Shown here: one piece after another, positions 27,071-34,441 of the stretch
Numbering within the stretch: position 1 is the stretch's first letter
Layout: the number at the start of each line of letters is the position of its first letter
Assembly (NCBI GenBank): GCA_030653975.1
Contig: JAURYH010000009.1
Location: 1 to 34,582, forward strand
Direction of reading: 5' to 3'
Length of the DNA stretch: 34,582 nucleotides
From: Hydrogenophaga sp.
GTDB lineage: Bacteria > Pseudomonadota > Gammaproteobacteria > Burkholderiales > Burkholderiaceae_C
Notes under the pieces: generated by a model
Told to the model about the DNA's origin: nothing
The model's input: the letters and a program-made list of their open reading frames with translations, nothing else
Database searches by the model: none
Position numbers and translations under genes: made by a program

Positions 27071-27397
27071 ATGGAACTTGCTGTCGAAAGCCTGGAAACC
27101 CCGGCCCTGACCAAAGCACAACTGGCCGAACTGCTGTTTGATCAGATAGGGCTGAACAAGCGTGAGTCCAAGGACATGATTGACGCGTTCTTCGATCTCA
27201 TCACCGACAGCCTGGTCGAAGGCACCGATGTGAAAATTTCCGGTTTTGGCAATTTTCAGATCCGCACCAAGGCGCCGCGACCCGGCCGAAACCCACGCAC
27301 AGGTGAGCCGGTGGCCATTGAAGCGCGCCGCGTTGTAACCTTTCACGCCAGCCCGAAGCTCAAGGAGCAGGTGCAAACAGCGGTGATCGGCAACTGA
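27071..27397 (+). CDS. ihfA: Integration host factor alpha subunit
   Basis: DNA-bending HU/IHF-family protein that pairs with IHF-beta. From the ATG at 27071 the product has 108 residues. It contains the N-terminal A-L-T-K-A-Q-L-A-E-L-L-F and the DNA-binding arm signature I-S-G-F-G-N-F-Q-I-R-T-K-A-P-R-P-G-R-N-P-R-T-G-E with the minor-groove Pro. An in-frame ATG at 27056 would add five residues, but the GGAG at 27058-27061 favours 27071. Its usual place is after pheT; a terminator follows. Confidence 0.95.
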   Translation: MELAVESLETPALTKAQLAELLFDQIGLNKRESKDMIDAFFDLITDSLVEGTDVKISGFGNFQIRTKAPRPGRNPRTGEPVAIEARRVVTFHASPKLKEQVQTAVIGN

Positions 27398-27420
27398 TTC
27401 CGGGATGTGACGATGGTTCG

Positions 27421-27451
27421 GCCCGGTGGCATTGAGCCCCGGGCTTTTTTT
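27421..27451 (+). terminator. Intrinsic terminator after ihfA
   Basis: Arms GCCCGG-T-GGC (27421-27430) and GCC-CCGGGC (27436-27444) form a nine-bp stem with one bulged T and a 5-nt loop, followed by seven T. It lies 24 bp after the ihfA stop. Confidence 0.92.
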
Positions 27452-27594
27452 ACGTCGAAAGTGCGTCGCAAAAACGTGAAAAATTGCCAGGCTGTGGCGT
27501 TTGGCCGCAATATGTGCGGGAATTTGTGTGTGCCCACCGTGCTGGCCTGTGTTAGAGTAAATTTCAAGGTTCGGCCTCTACCGCCTTGATTTTC

Positions 27595-28047
27595 ATGGAA
27601 AAAACGCTACCTCCCATTCCGGCCAAGCGCTACTTCACCATCGGTGAAGTGGGCGAGCTTTGCGGCGTCAAGCCGCATGTGCTGCGGTATTGGGAGCAGG
27701 AGTTCACGCAGCTGCGCCCGATGAAGCGACGTGGCAATCGGCGCTATTACCAGCACCATGAAGTGCTGATGATTCGCCGTATTCGTGAACTGTTGTACGA
27801 CCAGGGCTTCACCATCAGTGGTGCGCGCAACAAACTGCAGGAACTCGTGCAGGCCGAACGGGACAAGCGTCGTCATGAAGGCGATGAAGTGATCGAGGTG
27901 ATGGACTTTGAGGTTGCAGCCCCGCGGATGGTTGGGGGTGCTGACGAAGTCTCGATCAGGTCAATGAGCCAGAGTTCGGGAGCGGAATGGGTTGGAGTGC
28001 GACGCGAACTGCTGGAAATTCGCGAGCTTCTGAGTGTTCGAGCCTGA
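27595..28047 (+). CDS. MerR-family transcription regulator
   Basis: A 150-residue DNA-binding protein. The MerR-type winged helix-turn-helix covers about residues 12-80 (Y-F-T-I-G-E-V-G-E-L-C-G-V-K-P-H-V-L-R-Y-W-E and R-R-G-N-R-R-Y-Y). A helical linker follows (G-F-T-I-S-G-A-R-N-K-L-Q-E-L), then a short charged C-terminus without metal-binding cysteines. This type commonly sits between ihfA and tRNA-Pro in betaproteobacteria; the effector is unknown. The ATG at 27595 follows the ihfA terminator, so it has its own promoter within 27452-27594. Confidence 0.9.
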   Translation: MEKTLPPIPAKRYFTIGEVGELCGVKPHVLRYWEQEFTQLRPMKRRGNRRYYQHHEVLMIRRIRELLYDQGFTISGARNKLQELVQAERDKRRHEGDEVIEVMDFEVAAPRMVGGADEVSIRSMSQSSGAEWVGVRRELLEIRELLSVRA

Positions 28048-28082
28048 ATCCTTGGAATAGCCAGCTATACTATGAGGCTTGT

Positions 28083-28159
28083 CGGCGTGTAGCGCAGCCT
28101 GGTAGCGCACTTGCATGGGGTGCAAGGGGTCGCGAGTTCGAATCCCGCCACGCCGACCA
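28083..28159 (+). tRNA. tRNA-Pro (anticodon GGG)
   Basis: A full cloverleaf: acceptor CGGCGTG (28083-28089) with CACGCCG (28149-28155), D stem GCGC/GCGC, anticodon stem CTTGC/GCAAG with loop ATGGGGT (anticodon GGG at 28117-28119, reading CCC). The T loop is TTCGAAT. Discriminator A and an encoded CCA end at 28159. The T stem (28132-28136 with 28144-28148) has one A-C mismatch (28135/28145). It marks the boundary between the conserved block and the accessory region. Confidence 0.96.
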
Positions 28160-28167
28160 ATAAAATC

Positions 28168-28204
28168 AACGGGTTAGCTCAGAAATGAGCTAACCCGTTT
28201 TTCT
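28168..28204 (+). terminator. Intrinsic terminator after tRNA-Pro
   Basis: A perfect 14-bp stem, AACGGGTTAGCTCA (28168-28181) and TGAGCTAACCCGTT (28186-28199) with a GAAA loop, followed by T-rich sequence, 8 bp after the tRNA CCA. Confidence 0.95.
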
Positions 28205-28217
28205 TTCCGTAGCCCGT

Positions 28218-28238
28218 GGGGTAAACGTTGGGGTAAAC
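28218..28238. repeat. Tandem GGGGTAAAC repeat beside tRNA-Pro
   Basis: GGGGTAAAC at 28218-28226 and 28230-28238, with a GTT spacer (12-bp period). It lies 58 bp downstream of the tRNA, where integrative elements often leave attachment or recombinase-binding sequence. No integrase gene or second tRNA fragment is visible in the window, so function is unknown. The rest of 28239-28426 shows nothing I can support. Confidence 0.5.
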
Positions 28239-28426
28239 AGCCACAGCGCTGTCGGTTCTTCAACGTCCGGAAAAACACCCACGGCGACAGGAATCACCGT
28301 CCTGGCGCCTGCGACTTCTCAAGTCTTGGTTTTGTGGTGGTCAAGCAACGATGAGCCGTTGCCTGTGTGGCTTGGCGCCATCGACTTCACTTCGCCGACG
28401 AACGGCAACTTCTTGCCCGCTCGCGT

Positions 28427-28684
28427 TCAGTGCGTGGGTTGGTCCGGCGGTCTTGCGATGAAGGCTTCAATGCCTTCTGCGTTGATCTCGGCCATGGCCG
28501 TGTCCAGTGCTTCCTGGTCCGTCGCAAACTCCCCGTCCCACACCGTGGAGTTGTTCAGGTCATCCACCACCTCCAGCGTCCAGCCTGTGTGCGGCATGCG
28601 GTAGATGTGGATTTCGACCGAACGCCCGTCGGCCGCGTAGGTCTGGTTCAGCGGGGAGTCGATGAGGTCGTGTTCGTCGTACAT
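28427..28684 (-). CDS. Small conserved hypothetical acidic protein
   Basis: An 85-residue soluble, acidic protein (M-Y-D-E-H-D-L-I-D-S-P-L-N-Q-T) with a likely alpha/beta fold: strands around V-E-I-H-I-Y-R and G-W-T-L-E-V-V-D, a helix around D-Q-E-A-L-D-T-A-M-A-E-I. I recall similar small proteins in other Burkholderiales but no assigned function. It starts 42 bp after the helicase stop on the same strand, so it may be the last gene of that operon, or an unrelated neighbour. No clear Shine-Dalgarno. Confidence 0.7.
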   Translation of the reverse strand: MYDEHDLIDSPLNQTYAADGRSVEIHIYRMPHTGWTLEVVDDLNNSTVWDGEFATDQEALDTAMAEINAEGIEAFIARPPDQPTH

Positions 28685-28726
28685 GTCGAAGTGCAGATCG
28701 TGCGATGGAAGAACTCTACCCGGTCA

Positions 28727-31700
28727 CTACACCCCGCGCAGCACACTGAACTCTCGGAACAGCCGTGCCGGCAACGGTGTCTGCAAGCGCCAGATGATGC
28801 TCATCGGCCGGTCGCCCTCGGCCGACTCCAGCGTGACTGGTCCACAGGCGCGGTAGGCCTCGCCTTTGCGCGGTCTTACGAAGAGTTGGAACTGCCATCC
28901 GTTGGTCGCGCTTTCGACATAGCGCCGACCGCCAGGCGTGTCCGGGCCTGCGCTGTTCTGGGACTGCCAGTGAAAGCGCTCGGCGCTGATCGCGTAGTCG
29001 TGATACGCGATGCGGTCGTGGTAGCCCTCGCTCTTGTCGAGCGTGACGAACAGCAGCTCGGTCTTACGGCTGAGCAACGACAAGGTGCCGGCCTGGAACG
29101 GCACGCGGCGCGACGCGGTCAGCCAGCCCACCGCCGTGAGGATTTCGCGCGCACCGTAGCCCGCATGCATGCACAGGGGCGTGTCTTCGAGACCGGGCAC
29201 AGGATGCGCGCCCAAGGTGCTGCGGGTCTGCAGTAGGGCAGACAGCTCCACCAGCTCGGCAGCGATGGCGGGGTGACCCTCCATGCGCTCCAGGAAGGCT
29301 TCATGCCCCGCAGCCTGCTCGTGGCGTCCATCGACCTGATAGGCCAACATCTGCACACCCAGCGCCTCCTCTGCATTGAGTGTTGGTGAACTCTTTTGGC
29401 GTGAACCCACAGCGGCCATCACATCGAGTCGGCGTGGATCGTCCACATGCAACAGATCGCCGAAACGGCGGCTGAAGTAGTCCTCTTCAGGTCCGGGCTC
29501 TGAGACGACCAGGCCTGCATCGCGTTTGAGCGATGTCCACCCGCTGCGGCCTTGTCCGGTACCGGTGCGGTAGATGTCCTCCAGCTCCAGCCCCTGGTCG
29601 TGCAGGAAGTCGGCCAGTTGAATCGCCGATCGGCCGCGCAGTGCTGCATAGGTTTGCAGCTCAGTCTTCAGACGGCGCCAGTTCTGGGACGTCAGGGATC
29701 GCAGGCCTTGCAGCACCTGTTCTCGCGTCTGGCGCTGCAGGTGGATGTGGCAACCAGGTGGCAAGCTGCCGAAGCCGTTCTCAACGCCGTCCACCAGTTC
29801 GCGTCGCGACAAGCCAGTGAGGCTCGACAAGAGTCGGTCGAAGCGGAACTCGGCGCGGTGCTGACCAACGAAGTCGAGCACCAGGCAGCTCTCCTTGCCG
29901 GGGGATAAACGCAGGCCACGGCCGATCTGTTGCTGGAACAGGACCGGGCTCTGAGTGGGTCGCAGCAGCAACAGCGTGTCCACCATCGGCAAGTCGATGC
30001 CCTCGTTGTAGAGGTCCACAGTGACTAACGCGCACAGCTCGCCGCTGAGCAGGCGCTGCGGTGCACGTCGCCGTTCTTCCGATGCCGTCGTGCCGACCAC
30101 GCAGGCCGCTGGCAGACCTGCGCGGTTGAGCCACTCGGTCATGAACTCGGCGTGCGCCACCGACACACAGAAAACGATGGCACGCGACTGCCGCGCATCG
30201 GACGCCAAACGGCGCCACTCGTTGATGACCAGCTTGGCGCGCACGTCGTTGCCGGTGACCAGGTTGGCCACCGCCTCGCGTTCTCCCGGCCTGTCCCATG
30301 GCACTTCCGAAAAGTCGGTTGCGTCGTCGCAGGCGTAGTACTCGAACGGCGCCAGCAACTGCAGGTCCAACGCGTGCCACAGCCGCAGCTCGACCGCCGG
30401 GCTACCGTCCGGCCGCGAATCGAAATAGGGTGCGATGGGTTGGCCGTCGCTGCGCTCAGGCGTCGCCGTCAGTCCGAGCAACACGCTGGGGCGAACGGCC
30501 TTGGCGAAAGCGTCGAACCGATCGGCCGCCAGGCGGTGGCATTCATCCACCACCACCGTGTGCCAGTGGTCGGCGCCGACGGTGGCTACCAGGTCGCGAC
30601 TGGTCACGCTGTCGATGGTGGCGAACAGGTGGTCCCAGCGCTCGGGTTGATGACTTCCCGTGAGGAGATCGCCGAACTCGGGATCGCGCAGCACCTCGCG
30701 GTAGGTGCGCATGGCCTGGCGCAGGATTTCCTCCCGGTGGGCCACAAACAGCAGGCGAGGGCGCCCACCCTCGATGCGGCAGGTGTTCCGGTAGTCGAAC
30801 GCGGCTACCACCGTCTTGCCCGTGCCGGTGGCCGCCACCAACAGGTTTCGGTTTCGACCGTGGGCGCGCTCGGTGGTCAACTGCTCCAGCATTTCCAACT
30901 GGTAGGTCTTGGGCTGCAGGTCGAAAAAGCTGATCGTGGCAGAGGGCTCGCCGCCAAACGACTCGCGACCCAGCGCAGCTGCGAGGGCCTGTCGGTGTTC
31001 GACGTTGTCCGGGTCGTAGCGCTGAAACTCGCTGTCCGCCCACAACGTCTCGAAGTGGGCCACGGCGCGGGCAAACAGCGCCTCTTGCGCGCGCTGGGTC
31101 AGCTTGACCGTCCACTCCAGCCCGCCGGTCAGCGCAGCACCCGACAGGTTGGCGCTGCCGACATACGCCGAACCGAAACCAGTCTTGCGCTGGAACAGCC
31201 AGGCCTTGGCATGTAGGCGGGTGCGCCGGCCATCCAGTGACACGCGGACCTCGCACCCTGGCAGGCGCGCGAGCTCGTCCAGCGCTCGTGCCTCGGTCGC
31301 ACCCGTGTACGTGGTGGTGAGGATGCGCAGCCTTGTCTTCGGTTGCGCCTGCCCAACTTGCTGCGCACCCTTGGCCGTGATCTGCTGCAGCACATCCTGG
31401 AGCTTGCGCACGCCAGAGACCGTGATGAAGCTGACCAGGATGTCCACCTGATCGCTCGATGCCAGTTCGCGGCGAATCTCCTGCAGCAGAGAAGGTGAGC
31501 CTTTGCCGGCCGTGAACAGCCACGGCACGCCCAGCCCAATCTCCGGCGACACGGGGAACTGCTGGTCGCGCTGCACGGCCCTCAGGACCCTCAATGGCGG
31601 CGCCACCAGGTCAACCACTTCACCAGGCACAGAGACGCCATCCGCGCTGCTTCCCGCAAGCCGTTGCCGCAGCATCACCAGCAGCTCATTGACCAGTTCG

Positions 31701-31903
31701 AGTTGCCGTTTGGCTTTCTCGCCTTCTTCACCAGACACATCGTCGAGGATGGTCGAGAGCTGGCGGGTGATGACATCGGCCAGGAACTCGGCTGCCCCAC
31801 CTTTGAGCGCCGACACATCGGCACGAGAGGGGTCAAACTCAGCGAGAGATCGGGCCAGTCCCTCGGTCAACAACAGGTCATAGAGACCATCGGGCAATGC
31901 CAT
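28727..31903 (-). CDS. PLD-nuclease / DECH-box helicase with DUF3427-like C-terminus
   Basis: A 1058-residue multidomain protein. An N-terminal region (1-120) is followed by a phospholipase-D-type nuclease domain (about 125-290) with one HKD-like motif: H231-A-K233 and G-S-A-N-L-S at 249-254. A superfamily 2 helicase follows (about 325-680): Walker A A-T-G-T-G-K-T (358-364), D-E-C-H (453-456), T-A-T-P (479-482) and Q-Q-I-G-R-G-L-R (658-665). The C-terminal 370 residues resemble DUF3427 and include R-F-H-W-Q-S-Q-N. The layout suggests an ATP-driven DNA-processing or restriction enzyme. It starts 14 bp after the Mrr-type gene, so the two are surely co-transcribed. Cellular role unproven; defence is the leading idea. 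Confidence 0.9.
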   Translation of the reverse strand: MALPDGLYDLLLTEGLARSLAEFDPSRADVSALKGGAAEFLADVITRQLSTILDDVSGEEGEKAKRQLELVNELLVMLRQRLAGSSADGVSVPGEVVDLVAPPLRVLRAVQRDQQFPVSPEIGLGVPWLFTAGKGSPSLLQEIRRELASSDQVDILVSFITVSGVRKLQDVLQQITAKGAQQVGQAQPKTRLRILTTTYTGATEARALDELARLPGCEVRVSLDGRRTRLHAKAWLFQRKTGFGSAYVGSANLSGAALTGGLEWTVKLTQRAQEALFARAVAHFETLWADSEFQRYDPDNVEHRQALAAALGRESFGGEPSATISFFDLQPKTYQLEMLEQLTTERAHGRNRNLLVAATGTGKTVVAAFDYRNTCRIEGGRPRLLFVAHREEILRQAMRTYREVLRDPEFGDLLTGSHQPERWDHLFATIDSVTSRDLVATVGADHWHTVVVDECHRLAADRFDAFAKAVRPSVLLGLTATPERSDGQPIAPYFDSRPDGSPAVELRLWHALDLQLLAPFEYYACDDATDFSEVPWDRPGEREAVANLVTGNDVRAKLVINEWRRLASDARQSRAIVFCVSVAHAEFMTEWLNRAGLPAACVVGTTASEERRRAPQRLLSGELCALVTVDLYNEGIDLPMVDTLLLLRPTQSPVLFQQQIGRGLRLSPGKESCLVLDFVGQHRAEFRFDRLLSSLTGLSRRELVDGVENGFGSLPPGCHIHLQRQTREQVLQGLRSLTSQNWRRLKTELQTYAALRGRSAIQLADFLHDQGLELEDIYRTGTGQGRSGWTSLKRDAGLVVSEPGPEEDYFSRRFGDLLHVDDPRRLDVMAAVGSRQKSSPTLNAEEALGVQMLAYQVDGRHEQAAGHEAFLERMEGHPAIAAELVELSALLQTRSTLGAHPVPGLEDTPLCMHAGYGAREILTAVGWLTASRRVPFQAGTLSLLSRKTELLFVTLDKSEGYHDRIAYHDYAISAERFHWQSQNSAGPDTPGGRRYVESATNGWQFQLFVRPRKGEAYRACGPVTLESAEGDRPMSIIWRLQTPLPARLFREFSVLRGV

Positions 31904-31917
31904 CGTTGTCCTTGGAG

Positions 31918-32796
31918 TCAGTTGATCGGGCGCGTGCCACGGCAGGTCGGGTAGCCGGTGCAGCCCCAGAACTCACCGCCTGCGTTGGCACCGCGTTTGG
32001 CGGTGCGCCGAACCATGGGTTTCGCGCACAGAGGACAAGCCAGCGCCTGGGCTGATGGAGCAGGGGAGTGAGCCACCGGCACGGCAGGCATCTGGGCAGG
32101 CGAGCGCTCGGCTCCCGCCTGTGCTTGCCGCAACAGCCCGTGCAGCTTCGGGCCATCAACCAGCGTCACGTTGCGACCGCTCGCAAAGTTGATCGCCTCA
32201 TCGGTGAACCTTCCCGAGGTCACCACAAACCCGCCGGTGGCGCCCTTGGCGGCCATCACCCCGTACAGCTCGCGCACTACGTCCACGCCAACCTTGTAGG
32301 CGCGCCATTGCTTGCACTGCACGAGAAATTTTTCGCCGCCGCTTTTGCCCGGCTTGGTGAGCACGAGGTCAATTCCACCATCGGCGCCGCCGCCCCCGGT
32401 TTCCAACACTTGGTAGCCCTGCAGGCGAAATCCTTCCCCAACGAGCATTTCGAACTCGCGCCAGCTCATGCCATCGAGCGCGTCGGTCGCCTGGCTCCTG
32501 GCCACATCAGCCACCAGGTTCTTGCGCTCACGGCGCCGCCAGGCAGACGTGCCCGCACCCAGCAAGCAGATGAAAGGGAGGAGGTACTGGCCCGCGGTGG
32601 CAAGTGATTTCCAGATGGACTGCGTGACCATCGCGCCCATTTGTCCCGGCTGCGTGGGCGCTACTACTGGCTGCGATGCGATGCTGTGGAGAACGAAGTA
32701 GCTCCCCACCGCCAGTAGCACGCCGGCCCACCAGGGCAGCATCGCCACCAGTTCCAGCAGGTCATCGGCAGTGCTGGTCCTCTTGCGTCTCGCCAT
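31918..32796 (-). CDS. Membrane-anchored Mrr-type restriction endonuclease with zinc ribbon
   Basis: A 292-residue protein. It has two N-terminal membrane helices (about 18-40 and 64-84), then an Mrr-like PD-(D/E)xK nuclease domain (about 108-215). Catalytic candidates are E115, D143 (G-A-D-G-G-I-D) and Q160-C-K162, followed by the conserved G-F-V-V-T-S-G-R-F-T. The C-terminus is a topoisomerase-type four-Cys zinc ribbon (C254, C257, C279, C285). I chose the ATG at 32796: on the - strand an AGGGAGG precedes it by about 9 nt. A start at 32838 would add 14 residues. It is first gene of an operon with the helicase. This architecture is widespread; the target is unknown. Confidence 0.9.
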   Translation of the reverse strand: MARRKRTSTADDLLELVAMLPWWAGVLLAVGSYFVLHSIASQPVVAPTQPGQMGAMVTQSIWKSLATAGQYLLPFICLLGAGTSAWRRRERKNLVADVARSQATDALDGMSWREFEMLVGEGFRLQGYQVLETGGGGADGGIDLVLTKPGKSGGEKFLVQCKQWRAYKVGVDVVRELYGVMAAKGATGGFVVTSGRFTDEAINFASGRNVTLVDGPKLHGLLRQAQAGAERSPAQMPAVPVAHSPAPSAQALACPLCAKPMVRRTAKRGANAGGEFWGCTGYPTCRGTRPIN

Positions 32797-32900
32797 TCTT
32801 GATTTCCTCCCTTGAAGACACAGCTGCTTGGCAGCCATTTGCTGGCGTGCAGCCTATCCTGCCATCAATCCTATCCATCACTCTTCTGCTTCTTCAGATG

Positions 32901-32921
32901 GGGGTCGGACCGTCCGACCCC
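32901..32921. repeat. 21-bp palindrome, GC-rich
   Basis: Arms GGGGTCGGAC (32901-32910) and GTCCGACCCC (32912-32921) around a single C. There is no T-tract on either side. It lies 105 bp upstream of the nuclease start: operator, transcript hairpin or REP-like element. Confidence 0.7.
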
Positions 32922-32991
32922 TCCGCAACGAGACTCGTCCCGAAATGATACGGCCGCTAGCCGACGGAAGGCTTGGTAGACAAACCGCAAT

Positions 32992-33009
32992 CTGTCAAAC
33001 GTTTGACAG
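32992..33009. promoter_or_regulatory. 18-bp perfect palindrome, operator-like
   Basis: CTGTCAAACGTTTGACAG is a perfect 18-bp dyad with no spacer, the form expected for a dimeric (for example TetR-like) repressor. It lies 196 bp upstream of the nuclease start. No regulator gene is nearby in the window. Confidence 0.65.
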
Positions 33010-33138
33010 CGTAGTTCGTTGGCTGCTTTCATTCGGAACGAACTGGGTGCCGCGTGTTGCAGTCGGAGCCGTAGTTCAGTGCAAAGCCCCGTTTCTTTTG
33101 GTCAGGGGCAGGCATCCCAGCTGATGAGCATCAGGTCG

Positions 33139-34005
33139 TCAAAGAGCATTCAGCAGGGCCTCGTTCGAGCCAATCGTCACCTTGGCGGAGTTCTGGAACT
33201 GCCATTGATTCGAGGCTGCAACGTCAGCCGGAGTAGCCGCTCGCCGTGTGCAGGTCGGAGCGCCAGCATGCTGTGCGGGCTGGAAGCCCAACGCAACAGT
33301 ACGTGCGATCGGGACTACAAACCCTTTCCACAGATCGTTCTGAGGGAGGGGTGTGTCACCCAATACAAACTCGAGGGGGGGTGCGGCATCCAACACGAAG
33401 AGGTCCATGGTCGCCAACTGACCCTCAATTAGAGAAAGTGCTTTCAGTGCTTCCGTATGCGGAAGTTGAGGATCATGCGGGGTCAGCTTCTCTAGCTCTT
33501 GCAACTCAAGCTCTAAGGCCTCCGGAGTACTCGTCTTGAGCGCAAAAAACATTGCTTTGGCGTCGCTTGAGTCAACCCAAAATGGCAGCAGGGCATCGCC
33601 AAACTCGGTATCTGTCATCGAATGCGCCCTGGCCAATACTGCGCCAAGCTTCTTGGCAAGGCGATGTCCGCGATCAAGTACGTCAGGGTGCCTACAAGCC
33701 TGTAGTGCGATAAAGTGTCGCAGGTTATGTTGAACAGGTACCGATGGCACAAGAGTGCCTGCGACGAGGGACCGGTATGCCGCGGATGCAGCTGCTTCAG
33801 CTTGAGAAAGCGAATCCTCGATGGTGTCACTGGCCAACCAGTTCTGATCGAAAGCGGTATAGATCCAGTCCGCACTCATCAGGCGCTTAGGTGAGGCGAG
33901 TTTCGCCGTCGCCCCTCCCCTTGCATATAGGCTTCCACTTGGGCTGGCGAAATGCTTCTGCCAGAACTGTGGGACGTAATGATGATTGCGTTTCAGGGTT
34001 GCCAT
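33139..34005 (-). CDS. DUF4238-like protein
   Basis: A 288-residue soluble protein. Its N-terminus has the DUF4238 hallmark R-N-H-H-Y-V-P-Q-F-W-Q-K-H-F, then a probable strand region (G-S-L-Y-A-R-G) and D-T-I-E-D-S-L-S-Q-A-E. The C-terminal part contains F-V-L-G-D-T-P-L, seen in this family. No catalytic function is established for DUF4238; members often appear in variable genome regions. It is on the same strand as the nuclease-helicase pair but separated from it by 342 bp with palindromes, so probably its own transcript. The ATG at 34005 has no clear Shine-Dalgarno. Confidence 0.75.
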   Translation of the reverse strand: MATLKRNHHYVPQFWQKHFASPSGSLYARGGATAKLASPKRLMSADWIYTAFDQNWLASDTIEDSLSQAEAAASAAYRSLVAGTLVPSVPVQHNLRHFIALQACRHPDVLDRGHRLAKKLGAVLARAHSMTDTEFGDALLPFWVDSSDAKAMFFALKTSTPEALELELQELEKLTPHDPQLPHTEALKALSLIEGQLATMDLFVLDAAPPLEFVLGDTPLPQNDLWKGFVVPIARTVALGFQPAQHAGAPTCTRRAATPADVAASNQWQFQNSAKVTIGSNEALLNAL

Positions 34006-34441
34006 TGGTCAAGCTTGTGGTGGAGCAGTCGCTAGAAGTTGTTCCCGATGGCCTGCCGATGAATGTTGCCGAAGGTGCTCTCTACATCGAGTGCCGCAGC
34101 GGTGCAGCTCCAAAACTGCCGGCAGCGCGACGAAGATGAACTTCCTTGTCCAGCCTTCATATGAAGTTCGAGCGTGGGAGGGGAGACGTGCAGCGGTTCC
34201 GGTCAGTCACCATGAGAATGCGAGCTCCGGCTTTGCAGTTCCACGGTGTCATTGAGCCCGCTTCCAGGCGCGTCACTTTCAATCTCTGGCCTCTTGATTC
34301 CGAGCCGATACCAAGCAGAGGCAGGAACGGGCATTCGAAAATGCCTGCAGGCAACAAAATCAAGTGCCCAGAAACCGACCTTGCGGGTCTGCGACAACTC
34401 GACCCAATCGAACTCTGGTCGTTCTAGGAACTGCTTCATCC
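34006..34441. other. Non-coding or decayed region between DUF4238 gene and IS66 end
   Basis: In these 436 bp I see no gene I can support. A - strand open frame covers 34203-34457, but its only start (M-A-A-R-L-R-M-K) lies inside the insertion sequence end. The frame could therefore be the tail of a gene cut by the insertion, or chance. A + strand frame at 34146-34427 has no recognisable product. Confidence 0.5.

Larger units (their letters stand above)
32797..33138. promoter_or_regulatory. Intergenic region with two strong palindromes upstream of the nuclease-helicase operon
   Basis: No credible gene in these 342 bp. It holds two notable dyads, listed separately (32901-32921 and 32992-33009). 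Others are an 8-bp inverted repeat AGTTCGTT/AACGAACT (33013-33020, 33037-33044), a GCCCC/GGGGC stem (33086-33090, 33105-33109) that could weakly terminate the DUF4238 transcript on the - strand, and CTGATG/CATCAG at 33121-33134. The promoter for the nuclease-helicase operon must lie here or within the DUF4238 gene. Confidence 0.6.

Noticed and set aside
30152..31216. 354-codon + strand frame inside the helicase gene
   Set aside because: Antisense to intact helicase motifs; no family resemblance.
34146..34427. 93-codon + strand frame near the right end
   Set aside because: Arg/Pro-rich, no Shine-Dalgarno of note, no family, overlapped by an equally open - strand frame.
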